From Crambe crambe (taxonomy: Eukaryota; Porifera; Demospongiae; Poecilosclerida; Crambeidae): a DNA stretch of 64,000 nt. The stretch is taken from NCBI GenBank assembly GCA_963924555.1, contig OZ004591.1:806001-870000 (forward strand), written 5' to 3'. The translations under genes were made by a program, and so were the position numbers. Of this stretch, positions 1 through 10,948 are shown piece by piece; the first letter of the stretch is position 1, and each line of letters starts with the position of its first letter. A model generated the notes under the pieces. It saw only the letters and a program-made list of their open reading frames with translations. It searched no databases and had not been told where the DNA came from.

Positions 1-341
1 GGTGCACGGGTGTTCCAATTGTTTATGCATTGCAATTTTAATAATCAATATATCAAAATGTGTACAGCTACAAAGACATAGGTTATAGGAAAAAGCCACT
101 ACAACAGAAACCATAGAAAACTTCCTGGTTCATTCCGACTGAGTGAGGTGCAACATAACTATCTGAAGTGATAATAAGTGGACTTCACACTCGTAGCATT
201 ATTGGAATAACTGTATGTACACAGTCGTATGGCTTTTTTTTTTCCCCCTATAATAGCTAGGTATAGCTAGTCAGTCAAAAGAACAAGAACTACATACCTA
301 CTGTTTCTATATCTGCTCTTTTTTGAAGTTATATTGCTAGC
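1..341. other. 5' flank of the filamin-repeat gene
   Basis: AT-rich sequence with no convincing coding exon. It should hold the promoter and 5' untranslated region of the filamin-repeat gene that starts at 342. A T/C-rich run lies at about 234-247. I see no recognisable core promoter element. Confidence 0.4.
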
Positions 342-3300
342 ATGACTGAAGTCAAAGTTCTAACTCCTTTGGCACAAGACTGCTCTACTGTCAACTTAGT
401 TGCTGCAGGTTATCCATTGCACATAGAAATCAGCAACATAGCAGCTGCTGGAGATGATAAAGAAGAAGACTCTGAAACCCAGACATTACCAGACAGGCCT
501 CAGGAGTTGTTTGTCACAGCAAATGCTACTAGAGAACTGACTGGGCTGAGTTCGGTTTCAGATTTGAGAGTAGTGCCTACAGAAGGAGGTGATTATATCG
601 TTTTATTTAATCCCAAGATTGAAGATAAAGAAGATTTCACCCTGAATGTGTTTTGCAGTGGGCAACACATCAAAGGGAGTCCTTTCCTTCTGCGATACGT
701 TCAGCCACTGGCTCTTAGTTCTGTGCACACTGAAAAGAGAGAGGCTGTTATGGATGCAGGAAAGCGTGTCAACCTCATAGTCCCTTATGAAGGTAACAAA
801 GAAATGCATGCAGTTGTGGAAGGACCTTTTGGACTATGTCCCGTCGAAACCAACTGCTTGCCTGCTCAGTGTATCTCCATTGGCTTCATGCCTAAAGGAG
901 TTGGAGCTTATTCCGTGAATGTGACCACTGCAGATGGAGAAGAGATTACTAACAATCCCTTTGTGATATTAGCTGATTTCACTTCCGAGGAAGCAGAGAG
1001 CTGCTACATCATCAAAGAAGATGAACACTTATTCAAGAAAGTGATCAAGTTCACCCAGGAAGGAGTATCGTTTCGCATCTTCACAGATCAAGCTCCCTTG
1101 AATTCTAACGGTCGTACGAATCTCAACATCGTATGCTCAGGCCCGGGAAAAGCCACCGTGAAGATTGGCAGAGACCCGGAAGAACTCGGGTTGAAGAAGT
1201 GCGAGTTTGTTCCCTCAGTGGCAGGAAGCTACAGACTGAATATTCTCTGGAAAGGCCAGCACATAAGTGGGAGTCCATGTACACTGCTATTCAGACGACC
1301 AAAAACTCTAATAGGCAGTAACGGGTTGAATCTCCACAGGCAGAAGTACAACATCGGAGTGCCTTATAAATTCAGGTTGAATTGCTCAGAGATAACCGAG
1401 GAAGATTTATGCATTCAATGCACACCTCCAGAGGCTGCCGATATCGTCACTGAAGCTGTGGAAGGTAGGAAGTACACATACAAGTGCAGGATTCTTCCCA
1501 AGGAGATCGGTGAGCATGTTATAACCATCAAGTGCAAGGAGAAGGATATAGTAGGAAGTCCCTTTAAAGTGTCCTTTGAGGACTCCAGTGATCCGTCAGC
1601 GTGTGCGATTGTGAAGGACAGTAGATGTTACGAGCCAGGTGGGACGATGAGTGTGAATGTCACTACGGAAGGAGCAGGTTATGGGGTGCTGGCTGCCACA
1701 GTTCAAGATCTGGACACAAGTACTTTTCTTCCCGTTACGACCAAAATGTTGTCAAAGACGCTGTACAAAGTTGCATTTGAGCCTGGTGAGAGTGTAGCAT
1801 GTAATTTAAGTGTCACTTACAACAAACATGATATCTGCGGGTCACCTTTCAAGCTCGTCTTTAGTGACCCGAACAAATTCAAACTTAAGGGGGAGGGGTT
1901 GTTGGGAGGACATGTAGGAGAATGGAACAGCTTCTCATTGGACGTTTCAGATCCCCCACCTGGAGACCCGATGGTTTGCATTGAGCGGGATGATGGTCAA
2001 AGTGTTGAATCCACCATAACTCTAAAATCCTCAGAACAATTTGAAGTGAAATATCTTCCAAGATTCCCAGGAAACTACAAGATTGGTGTCAAATGGGGGC
2101 AGATTCCCATTCCTGGATCTCCATTCCACGTTCGCTGTTCCACAGCTGTTTTTGAAATCAAAGATCAGCCAAAAGTCATCAACACCGATAGGCCACTGGA
2201 GTTCAAAGTTCATCTAGTCAGTGGAAGCATGGAGAAGGGTGAAGAGAAGTTCAGAATTGCCGCTAAAGGAAGCCTTAAAGGTGATGAGTTATTGGGCATT
2301 ATCTCTCCTGTTGATGACGAGCAGCGTATATACTCCTGTACTGTACCTCTTCAAAACCCGGGAAGATACATGGTAAGCATCAAATGGAATAGACTCAACA
2401 TCAAAGGAAGTCCCTTTATGGTGAAAGCCTTGACGCTGCCCACTCCTGAGAATGTCCGTGTCTCTGGGCCGGGAGTGGAAGATGGCGTAGCGGATGCAGA
2501 GAAAGAGTTTACCATCGAAACTAAGGATGCGGGGTCAGGTCTGCTCGCCATCAAGGTAAATGGTCCAAGTCGAAAATTGAAAGTGAAGACAGTGCAGGAT
2601 CCACAGAATAAGCGGACAATACACGCACATTACCACCCCACCACCCCAGGACTGTACACAGTAGAAGTGCTGTGGGCGGAGACTCATGTTCCTGGTAGTC
2701 CATTCAGGATAGCCCTTGCCTCTCCGCCCCCAATGAATACTGGAGATAAGCTGATGATAGTGGTTGATGTCCACTCGGAAGTACATCCAGAGAATGAACC
2801 CACACAGAGGGATCGTGAAATTCAGTCACAGATCAATCCAGAGGCTCCTTCTGCTGTTTGTGTGGATGTTCATCCAGAAGATGTAGCTTTGACATTGGAG
2901 GATTGGAAAGTGGAGAAGAGCAACAATAAGAGACAGAAAATCAAGCACCAGTCACACATGGAGTTGGAGGAGTTGAGCAGAGAAGAGGAGCAAACTGGTA
3001 ATGTGGATGGTGAGAATGATACTGCTGTCTATATGAACGGAATAACAGAAAGCTTGTCACAGGAGGTGGTATCCAATGAAGAAGAAGTGCAAAGTAGTAA
3101 CCACACTTCTCTGAGTATCGACGGACAAGTACTCCCTTGTGATACAAACCACAACCCTATAACCCCCAGCTACCACAGTATCAATCAAGCTCAACTCAGC
3201 AGCAATGGATACACGAACTTCAAACTGCTGCCCAACCAGGAGAGTCTGGAATCTACTACAAGTCTCCATGATATTACACAAACTTACAGCGACAGTGCTA

Positions 3301-3377
3301 GCACTGACGATGAGATTTGTATCACTCTGGAGAGTGAGGTATCTTTTAACAAAATCATCTTGTCATCTAGTATTTAA
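342..3377 (+). CDS. Filamin-repeat protein, intronless, no actin-binding domain
   Basis: A single uninterrupted 1011-residue reading frame. It shows about eight filamin-type immunoglobulin repeats, each ending in the typical G-S-P-F or close variant (near residues 113, 205, 310, 410, 505, 600, 698 and 790). Filamin repeats are beta-sandwich scaffolds that bind receptors and signalling proteins under the membrane. The family's N-terminal pair of calponin-homology actin-binding domains is absent, so this is not a full filamin. The last 220 or so residues are acidic, Ser/Thr-rich and look disordered. I see no signal peptide or membrane segment. The lack of introns contrasts with every neighbouring gene and could reflect an old retrocopy, though TRIM/NHL-like filamin-repeat proteins are also possible relatives. 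The start is the first ATG of the frame. Confidence 0.85.
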   Translation: MTEVKVLTPLAQDCSTVNLVAAGYPLHIEISNIAAAGDDKEEDSETQTLPDRPQELFVTANATRELTGLSSVSDLRVVPTEGGDYIVLFNPKIEDKEDFTLNVFCSGQHIKGSPFLLRYVQPLALSSVHTEKREAVMDAGKRVNLIVPYEGNKEMHAVVEGPFGLCPVETNCLPAQCISIGFMPKGVGAYSVNVTTADGEEITNNPFVILADFTSEEAESCYIIKEDEHLFKKVIKFTQEGVSFRIFTDQAPLNSNGRTNLNIVCSGPGKATVKIGRDPEELGLKKCEFVPSVAGSYRLNILWKGQHISGSPCTLLFRRPKTLIGSNGLNLHRQKYNIGVPYKFRLNCSEITEEDLCIQCTPPEAADIVTEAVEGRKYTYKCRILPKEIGEHVITIKCKEKDIVGSPFKVSFEDSSDPSACAIVKDSRCYEPGGTMSVNVTTEGAGYGVLAATVQDLDTSTFLPVTTKMLSKTLYKVAFEPGESVACNLSVTYNKHDICGSPFKLVFSDPNKFKLKGEGLLGGHVGEWNSFSLDVSDPPPGDPMVCIERDDGQSVESTITLKSSEQFEVKYLPRFPGNYKIGVKWGQIPIPGSPFHVRCSTAVFEIKDQPKVINTDRPLEFKVHLVSGSMEKGEEKFRIAAKGSLKGDELLGIISPVDDEQRIYSCTVPLQNPGRYMVSIKWNRLNIKGSPFMVKALTLPTPENVRVSGPGVEDGVADAEKEFTIETKDAGSGLLAIKVNGPSRKLKVKTVQDPQNKRTIHAHYHPTTPGLYTVEVLWAETHVPGSPFRIALASPPPMNTGDKLMIVVDVHSEVHPENEPTQRDREIQSQINPEAPSAVCVDVHPEDVALTLEDWKVEKSNNKRQKIKHQSHMELEELSREEEQTGNVDGENDTAVYMNGITESLSQEVVSNEEEVQSSNHTSLSIDGQVLPCDTNHNPITPSYHSINQAQLSSNGYTNFKLLPNQESLESTTSLHDITQTYSDSASTDDEICITLESEVSFNKIILSSSI

Positions 3378-4005
3378 CGAATCATTTTGAAAACCTGTCA
3401 TTGCTAATTGGACTAGACCACCATTTTTATCCTTCCTCCTACTATTATTGAGAACCTCAATTATCTACACTTCATTTATCCGAGTTTATTTATTTATTTT
3501 TTGTGAGTGCTTTGCACTTTTTCTCCCTTCGTTATTATGCTATGCTTCAATGCCAGAGCCCCTGCCCCCATTATGCTCGATGAAAATGCTCCAATTAGCT
3601 ATAAGAAGACTTGTAGCTTCCTTTAGTCTATAATGCTATGGGAAAAGGGCCCAAAAGTGCATCCTTTGCTGGGAGGTTGTCCTTTTCTTGGAGGGTCACT
3701 CAGAGGTTCCACTGTAGACTGAATCCTTGGACCCCTGGACATAATAATGGCCAAAAAAAAAAAAAACTTTCAAAAGTCACACCACTTCCGGAAAATAAAT
3801 CAACTACCTAATAGATTACATCATTGTTTACACATGCCAGAAGACTTGTGTCGCTGGTTTTGCACTAGAAAGCAGAATCATAATATGTCCATGTGCAAAC
3901 AGAATACATACATAATTATTATTATAATATAATGAAAAATAAATACTCCCTAGGTCCACATAGCTTCCCATGACTCCCTTATTCTTCCGGGATACAGTTC
4001 AGGTT
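3378..4005. other. 3' flank of filamin gene and kynureninase 3' end, with transposon scraps
   Basis: No coding exon seen. The stretch carries the 3' untranslated region of the upstream gene, one end of a repeat matching the CAGTGGAACCTC inverted-repeat family (reverse complement AGGTTCCACTGTA near 3704-3716), and a 14-base A-run near 3751. The two flanking genes converge here. Confidence 0.5.
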
Positions 4006-6773
4006 TCAAGTTTCTTTGTGTATGGCTGCTTTGAGCAGCTGGTAGAATTGCTGGACGTCAGTGAACGAGTTGTAGAGGGGTGTGGGCGCTATTCGCATCA
4101 CAGATGGCTCTCTTAGGTCTGCCTAGGAAGTGGAAAAGAGTATTATTAACTAGCTTCCTGCACCTGATATATTTTCTTTTTACCTAAGTGTTAATTTGAG
4201 TACCTAACTTGCTTAATTCTTGACAAAATTCCGAATGCCAACAGAGATGATGACCCACACTCTCTGCTGATAGGAATTTGGTCAAGAATTGAGGAAATTT
4301 TAACAGCCACAGGCTACAACCAAGGTGAAAAGCTAATTTTTAATCTAGGGACTGGCTTACCATTACTCCTTTTCTTGAGAGGAATTGGTGAACTTCTTTG
4401 ATGGGCCACGAAAACTGCAAGGAGAGTTGAGATCCTCTCTCTGCTGGATCTTGCGATGTTATTATGGTGACATATCTACCAGTATCTGTGTCATGGAAAT
4501 GATTATTTTTAAATTGAATTGTTGCTATGGGACATAATCTCGGTATTCAAACTTTTCTAGGGGTTTGAATTAAAGGTGACATTTTTTCCAGTTCAAAGTA
4601 TAAACCATGGTAACATTAGTGCTTCCACTTTGAGACATTGTGACAAATTTCACCTTTTTCAGAGATCACCTCTCCACTTGGTTGTGCTTGTACTATTGAT
4701 TTTGACCTCTGTAAAGAGACCACCTTCATTAAGAGGTGGCACTGGCTTCACTGTACTAAGCATGTTTCCCCACTAATTTAGCATACTAGTACCTGCTGTC
4801 ACTTTATCTTTGGTCAAGTTCTCTTCAATGAGCATCTCCAGGTAGCCAGTCAAAATGCGAGACTTACGGCAGAGGTTGGACATGGAGGTCCTTGAGAATA
4901 CATCCAAGCTTGCCTTCAGCAGCATGCTCTGTAGGACCGGGGGGTTGGAAACGTGGAAACCCCTTGCCCCTAGAATCAATTCCAACTCTGTGTTGTGAGA
5001 AGGGAAACGCAGAATATTAATTAGAATACAGTGTTTATACTGATTAGTATACTAAGAAGGAATACAGTGGTATACTGACTAGTATACTGGCTAGTTAAGG
5101 GGCATATTGATTAGTAAAAAAAGATAAGATCTTACCTGGCCCCATGTCTAGACGGTTAACTCTGTTGTGACTCCACCACCCTAACAACCTGCATACAGAG
5201 AACACACAGGAACACTGACAATGGTTGGATGTCACCAACAAACTGATTCGTGAATGATACCCAGCACTTTTTTCCTTTACTGAGAGGCTCAAATGATTCA
5301 CTGAAACTGAATGCAATCAGTGGACTCTTGATTACCTTGGAAGTTTGGGGTTATTGGCATGCTTCTCATGGACGTAGAAACCAGCTATGCCTCCAGGGCC
5401 TGCATTCAGGTACTTGTAGGAACACCACATGGCAAAGTCCACCTCCCAGTCGTGCAGGCAGAGCTCAACATTCCCAGCTGCATGAGCAAGGTCAAACCCA
5501 GCACATATACCCTGCAAGCAGAGAAAGGGTGTGGTTAATACTTGACCTCTCCCATACTGGTTGGCCACTTCTCCCCTCTGTACCTTGCTATGGGCAGCTT
5601 CAGTAATGGCCTTGATATCAAACAAGTGACCAGTAGCATAATGTATCCCTAATATAAACAGTCCAAGTCAAAGCTACGTAGTAAGAATTGCCCAAATATA
5701 CTTACCAGAGAAGAAAACAAGAGCAATGGAGTCACCTTGTTCTTTGATGACCTTCACAATGTCTTCTGTTCTCCATAAAAGTTCTCCCTGTGTAAGATAA
5801 TGAAAGAGATGGTCTGTAAAGTTTGAATTCCTCCGTTAATGGTTGCATGAGAAAGGATACTTACCTCTCTCGATGGAACTTTGACCACAGCTGAGTCAGG
5901 GTCGTAACCATGCCAGCGAACTTGTGACTGAACAGCAAACTGTGCAGTGCAGCATACATAAGGATCACATGATGAGAGGGTGACCTTTCAGCTTACATAA
6001 TCGGAAGGGAAGGCTCTGTCTTCCATGAGTATTTTGTACCTCTCTTTTGTTGGTTGGTAGAAACTTGCCTGACGATATTATATATATATTTTTGAAGAAT
6101 CCACACAAGTCATTATTGAGCACTTACCAGTGCAAAGTGAATATTCACTGATAAAGTGTTCATAGCTGTCACTTCCAATGGCTTGCAACCCATTATCTTT
6201 GCACTGGTCTCAGCATTTATGTCCTCAATAGTGTACCACGGATACTGACCAACCGTGTGCCCATGTGCACCTTTGCACGCCCATTTATCCATAGCTTCTT
6301 TGATCATCCCCTGGGCGTTCTTTGGCTGGAGGCCAAGGGAGTTTCCGAGGAAGTAAAGGCAATCCTGCGTGATGTCTACATCTGAATAGAGAGGGAACAA
6401 CAAATGGTACAGTTGTATTCAAAAAGGTTGCCCTCTTCTTCATTGTGCTTTGCCACTTTATAATAGCTATTTATATGGTCCTCCCAAATCTGGACCGGTT
6501 TTTCAATACCACACCTTTATCTCTCTCATTCTCATCCAACAACTTTCCAATCTTGGGGACCTCAAATTTCTCCCGGAAACCTGCCAACTGGTCCCTCTTG
6601 TCCAGTTCTGCAGCCACATGGGGGCTGCTCAGAGCTCCGCCCACTTCTTTCTCCACTGTCTTTAGATAGCTCTGGATTTCCCCTCTGGACCTCAAATCAG
6701 GCAGAACCTTATCCATGATGGTAGCCATGTCTGGAAAATCACTCCCTACGCACGTAGTGCTAGTGGGAGGCAC
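4006..6773 (-). CDS. KYNU: Kynureninase, 11 exons
   Basis: Minus-strand exons at 6773-6515, 6381-6128, 6068-5997, 5939-5865, 5787-5706, 5648-5584, 5511-5336, 5188-5136, 4987-4793, 4485-4361 and 4122-4006 join in frame to 490 codons, close to the human enzyme. The product is a pyridoxal-phosphate enzyme of the tryptophan-kynurenine pathway that cleaves kynurenine or 3-hydroxykynurenine to anthranilate or 3-hydroxyanthranilate plus alanine. Recognisable blocks include [38 protein letters not shown] (with the PLP lysine), GWWSH, SNPP and [11 protein letters not shown] near the C-terminus. Introns follow GT-AG. I chose the upstream ATG at 6773; a second in-frame ATG follows 15 codons later. It shares a 131-bp divergent promoter with COG8. 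Confidence 0.95.
4213..4295. repeat. Small foldback element in the last kynureninase introns (AATTCTTGAC family)
   Basis: Inverted repeats with TTAATTCTTGAC at one end and GTCAAGAATTGA at the other flank an inner pair of CAACAGAGA- and TCTCTGCTG-like arms. Related copies occur near 48498-48590, 56686-56793 and, more weakly, 59945-60066. It lies in the intron between KYNU exons 10 and 11. Confidence 0.6.
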
Positions 6774-6904
6774 GACGCGACCTCGACCGAAGGTTGGTAA
6801 AGGGTCGGCTACGCCAGACTAGAGGCGCATGCGCATCGCATATGTATTATATAATGATGACCTTTTTATTGAGTCCCTTTACCAACTGATGCGCTCTATT
6901 AATT
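6774..6904. promoter_or_regulatory. Shared divergent promoter of kynureninase and COG8
   Basis: Only 131 bp separate the two divergent start codons. At 6825-6834 lies GCGCATGCGC, a perfect palindrome that matches the NRF1 consensus seen at many animal housekeeping and bidirectional promoters. Next to it (6791-6820) is a half copy of the TAGTCTCGCGTAG foldback family. The assignment is inferred from position and motif. Confidence 0.6.
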
Positions 6905-8784
6905 ATGGCTGACCATGTTGGTGTCTACTGGTCACTCTTCAAAGGAGCATTCCCAGGTATATCTGCACCTTACACACAATTATATGAACGTTCTTTTCCC
7001 TCATGAACCTGTGCAGAGGAGTGGAAGAATGACCCTGAGTTTGCCTGCTATATGTCTGATCTCACCTCCTATTCTATTGAAAAACTTCGTGAGTACATAG
7101 CTATTCAAACAAATCACTAAAGAGTATCACCATGGTTATGCAGGACTGGAGCCTGATGCTCTTAAAGATGAAAAGAGGTTTGTGCTAAACTCCACTCAAA
7201 AACTGGCCTTCAATAACTACCAGGCATTCATAGAGACAGCAGAATGCACCAGGGAAGTCTTTAAAGAGGTAAATTATTGTATACGGTATTAAAGCTGTGT
7301 TCTATTTTGAATACCTTGGAACTTAGTTTGTGGCTGTGGAAGATCATGTTGGAAAACTGTTGGATAAGATTCCTGCATTCTCTACTGCTTGCAAAAATTT
7401 TTCTGTTGAATCACAGGAAGTCAATACAAGGTACGATTAAAATGTTCACTGTGAATCAATACAGAATCTGAAACCTTCCTTCTTGACCTATTTGAGTCCT
7501 TAAGACTTTGAGTCCTTAAGACTTTTATCCCTTACCTAAAACTCAACTACGACCTAAATCTCTTGATTTTTACATTTCATATCTTGCTGCCCTTCTCAGA
7601 CGTAAGCTGAATTCGCTTGCTCTTTCACGCCACACGCAATTGTTAGAGGTGTTGGAGATTCCTCAGGTGATGGAGACGTGTGTGCGTAATGGATACTATG
7701 AGGAAGCCCTGGACCTCAATGCTCATGTCAGGAGGATGGAAAAGAAACATGGAAACATTCCTATCATCAAGGTGTGACAAGCACTTTATACTCTGTAGAG
7801 CTGAGCTCCATAAAGTAAAGGAGATCACAGAAGTGAAACCTGTCTATAGTGATCACTTCTGGGCCACCAAAAGGTTGTCTCTTAATAGAGGTCGTACAAG
7901 CACTATTGGGACATAAGTTCACATAACCAAGTGGTCTCTAAATAGGGTGGTCTATTGACAATACTCGTGATGATCATGTGATAATCATGTGATGATCATA
8001 GGCCATTGGGAAGGATGTGGAAGGCTCCATGGACTTGATGCTTCACCAGCTGCTTCAACAGCTGCGGGGGACCATCCAGCTGCCTGCCTGTCTGAAGGTG
8101 GTTGGTTTTCTCCGCAGAATGGAGGTCTTTTCTGATATGGAGCTTCGTCTGAAATTTCTTCAGACGAGGGACAGTTGGTTCCAGGGAGTGTTGGGTCTCA
8201 TCCCTAAAGATGATCGTGAGTCACGTATATTAGGACTAGGGAGTGCTAATAATGAAGTGTGCATTAATTCAAGACCTATCTTCCTCCTCTCCAGCCTACA
8301 CTCATATCAATAAAACCATTGAAGTGAGTCGAGTCCACCTTTTTGATATCGTGACCCAATATCGTGCCATTTTCCCTGATGATGACACCATGAGAATTAG
8401 CTCTTCCATACTCCCTGTCGGAGGGGGAGGGGACAAGGTGGAAGGGGCTCTCTTCTACAGTTGGATTAATGAAAAAGTGGGTGTGAATCAATGGGTGTGG
8501 TTACCCCTCCCAAATTTGTGTATTATGTGTTGTGTTAGATTTGGAAGTTTTTGCATGTTTTGGAGGAAGATTTGAGTCGAGGTGTTGGCGGTCGCTTGGA
8601 CTCTTTGCTTGGACAGTGCATGTACTTTGGCCTCTCCTTTGGTCGGATCGGAGCAGACTTTAGGAGCTTGATTGTACCTGTCTTTGTGCGTGTTGCTCTC
8701 AACTCATTCAGAATAACTCTCCGTAACAGTAAACACGAGTAAGTAGAGAGAGTGTAATGAGGACACTTGTCATATTGAGACGAG

Positions 8785-8855
<71 letters not shown>

Positions 8856-10004
8856 GATTAGGATATAAAGTGTCTGCATTGAGACTTTCACTGTAGCTTA
8901 ATGATTCTTACCTATCTATATGAATGGCAGTAAAAGCCTCTTTCTGAAACTTGTTTTCCCATTCTGTAGATTTCATGAGGCGATGAAGCGTTTTGTATTG
9001 GTGTTGCCAATGAGAAGCCCCTCCACTCCTCACCCGTCGTCCTTCCGCACCTCAACCCTCCTCCCTTCTCCCCCTCACTCCCTCCTGGACTACCCCCCAC
9101 TGGCCAGTCTCACCAACGGACTCATCAAAGCCTTCAATGAGCTTCGACAGTGTGCCCCCCTTGCAGGGGGTCCTGAGATCTCCCAGGAACTAAAAAGACT
9201 GCTGGAGAGTACTGTGCATGATGTGGTGGAGTATCATAGGTGGGTGTGGTCTTATGTAGTGTGTATATATATGGAGGAGTAGTGGGTGTGGTCAGATCAT
9301 AGATGGGTGTGGTCTGATGTGTATGTTTATAGGTGGGTGTGGCAGGTGATTTTCCATGTACTGTATAAGCAGTTAACCCCAATGTGAAGGGAAGATCTTT
9401 TTGCTTGTTAATTTGGGTATCTTCATGTTTCAGGATTGAACACGAGGCATTTACTGATAAAGAGAAGGTGGCATTCAAACAACTTGTGCGCGTCATGATC
9501 AGTGACTTTCTCCCTTTTGTAAAGAGAACATTTGACAACCTCTACCCTGAAGATAAAGTCAGCCAACTTGCCCTCTCCACTCCTTACGCCCTCAGGCACA
9601 GACATGCTGTTCCCCTGGCCTCAGGGCGTGGCATTTACAAGGCTGGTGTGGATTTGAGAATGGAACTTAATGTCAGGGGAATTGGTGAGGGTTTGAGAAG
9701 TGTTGCTCCTGATGTGTTTGAAGACTTGGAACCAGAGAGTGAGAGACTGGAGTTAGAGCTGGATGAGTCCCAGGATGTGGCTGTAGGGGAGGGGTCAACG
9801 GAAGCTGGGGGTGGAGCTATGGAGTCGAGAGGACCAGGAGAAACTAAGGAAGAATGTGTAGAGAATTTGAACATAATAAACCAGCAGCAAATGAATACAG
9901 GCTTGGAAGAGAGAACGAGGGACGTTGTCACAGATCTGCAGTCAATTAATGAAGAACAAATAGAAGATAAGCAGTTGGAAGCAGCAACAAAGAAAAAAGA
10001 TTAA
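6905..10004 (+). CDS. COG8: Conserved oligomeric Golgi complex subunit 8, 10 exons
   Basis: Exons at 6905-6956, 7017-7088, 7144-7268, 7327-7430, 7600-7771, 8002-8215, 8295-8476, 8539-8738, 8970-9239 and 9434-10004 join to 653 codons. COG8 is a subunit of the eight-protein Golgi tethering complex that guides retrograde vesicle traffic and keeps glycosylation enzymes in place. Diagnostic blocks shared with animal COG8 are [53 protein letters not shown] (here [16 protein letters not shown]) and [15 protein letters not shown]. The C-terminal 100 or so residues are acidic, Glu/Gln-rich and poorly conserved, as in other animals. Introns are short and GT-AG; intron 8 carries a TA/GA microsatellite. 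Confidence 0.95.
7826..7958. repeat. Dispersed repeat in COG8 intron 5
   Basis: The sequence from GAAGTGAAACCTGTCTATAG to AGGGTGGTCTATTGAC resembles 17715-17825 in an MRE11 intron over most of its length, including AACCAAGTG and AGGGTGGTCTCTT-like blocks. It looks like a small interspersed element; the family is not recognised. Confidence 0.5.
8788..8850. repeat. (TA)n(GA)n microsatellite in COG8 intron 8
   Basis: A run of TA dinucleotides passes directly into a run of GA dinucleotides. It is non-coding and lies between exons 8 and 9. Confidence 0.9.
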
Positions 10005-10024
10005 TTTTTATTATAGTTGTTATC

Positions 10025-10035
10025 TGCGCATGCGT
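10025..10035. promoter_or_regulatory. NRF1-like site between COG8 and the next gene
   Basis: TGCGCATGCGT matches the NRF1 consensus. It sits 57 bp upstream of the ATG of the small gene at 10092 and 21 bp past the COG8 stop codon, so it probably marks that gene's promoter. Confidence 0.5.
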
Positions 10036-10091
10036 ACGAACTGCGCATGTCATGTCAGCTGGTAGCGTGCAGCACTTGATCAACTATAGCC

Positions 10092-10883
10092 ATGGGCTTG
10101 AAAAGAGGTGCTATGAAGATCCCTAAACTTACCTTGACACTACCTCCTATAACCCCAGCACCCAGTCCTGAAAACCTCCCATATTCCAAGTAAGAAGGGG
10201 GTGGGGCTGGTAAGGAAAGCTACAGTAACTAATATCACTCTCCATGATAGCACCAGTCCTTCCAAGTACCAGACAATTTATAAGAGAGATTTCAAACACA
10301 CAGAAGTTACTTTACCAAGAATACCTTCTACACAACCCAGTTCTCCCAATCGCAAACACAGACCTCAACCAACTCGAGTCTTCCTCTTGCATGGACAAGA
10401 CAAAAAGAAAGTAAAAATAAGCAAAAAATATAAATCTGTGGAGCAACCATGTACAGTGGAACCTCCAATATTAAAAGGACAATCCTAAAAGAGGACAAAC
10501 TGAGCTCTTTTAATAACGAACTAAAAGAACTTTGTATCACACTCTACAAAAGATAACCTCTCTACCAAGCTAAGGATAAAAGGCTGCAGTGTCTATAGTC
10601 AGAGGTTCCACTGTATCACTTTATGTAGCTAGAAATGTTTTTCTTGCATGATCGTGTCTATTTTTAGCATGTGTGTGGTGTTTGCGACCCTCCAAAGCCT
10701 GTCCGTGTGAGCAGACAACCTACTCCGATAGCCACCACTTCAATCCCTTTGGTCCACAGCACCCTCAAATCACAGTCCCAAAAGTCCTACACGTCACATG
10801 ACGGTCATCTGAACTACAGGGTCAAACCAACACGATATGCAGCCAATAAGACCAAGTACCATCCAGCAAGAGGCATAAGTTAA
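10092..10883 (+). CDS. Small basic protein of unknown function, 3 exons
   Basis: Exons 10092-10189, 10251-10410 and 10668-10883 join in frame to 157 codons with GT-AG introns. I do not recognise the family. The protein is rich in Pro, Ser, Thr, Lys and Arg, has no signal peptide or membrane segment, and looks largely unstructured. Short motifs such as SPSKYQTIYKRDF, VCGVCDPPKP and a C-terminal KTKYHPARG are the most structured-looking parts. Small proteins of this style are common among ciliary and axonemal components, but that is only a guess. The start lies 87 bp after COG8 on the same strand, behind an NRF1-like site. Intron 2 carries a small transposon (10452-10615). Confidence 0.65.
10452..10615. 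mobile_element. MITE with 14-bp perfect ends, pogo/Tigger-like
   Basis: The ends are TACAGTGGAACCTC and its exact reverse complement GAGGTTCCACTGTA, including a TA that could be the target-site duplication. The interior is non-coding and contains AAAGGACAA-type motifs shared with copies near 15832, 17540 and 27021. The ends resemble those of pogo/Tigger elements of the Tc1/mariner superfamily, which is an inference. Confidence 0.75.
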
Positions 10884-10948
10884 TAACCTGTCACAAACTA
10901 TTCATATGTACAATTTTGCACGAGTGTTTTTTAAATAATACAGTTCCC

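Noticed and set aside
8535..8891. 118-codon minus-strand frame over COG8 exon 8
   Set aside because: Antisense shadow of a conserved COG8 exon, extended by the TA/GA microsatellite.
9134..9538. 134-codon minus-strand frame
   Set aside because: Antisense shadow of COG8 exons 9 and 10 and of the GTGGGTGTGG-rich intron between them.
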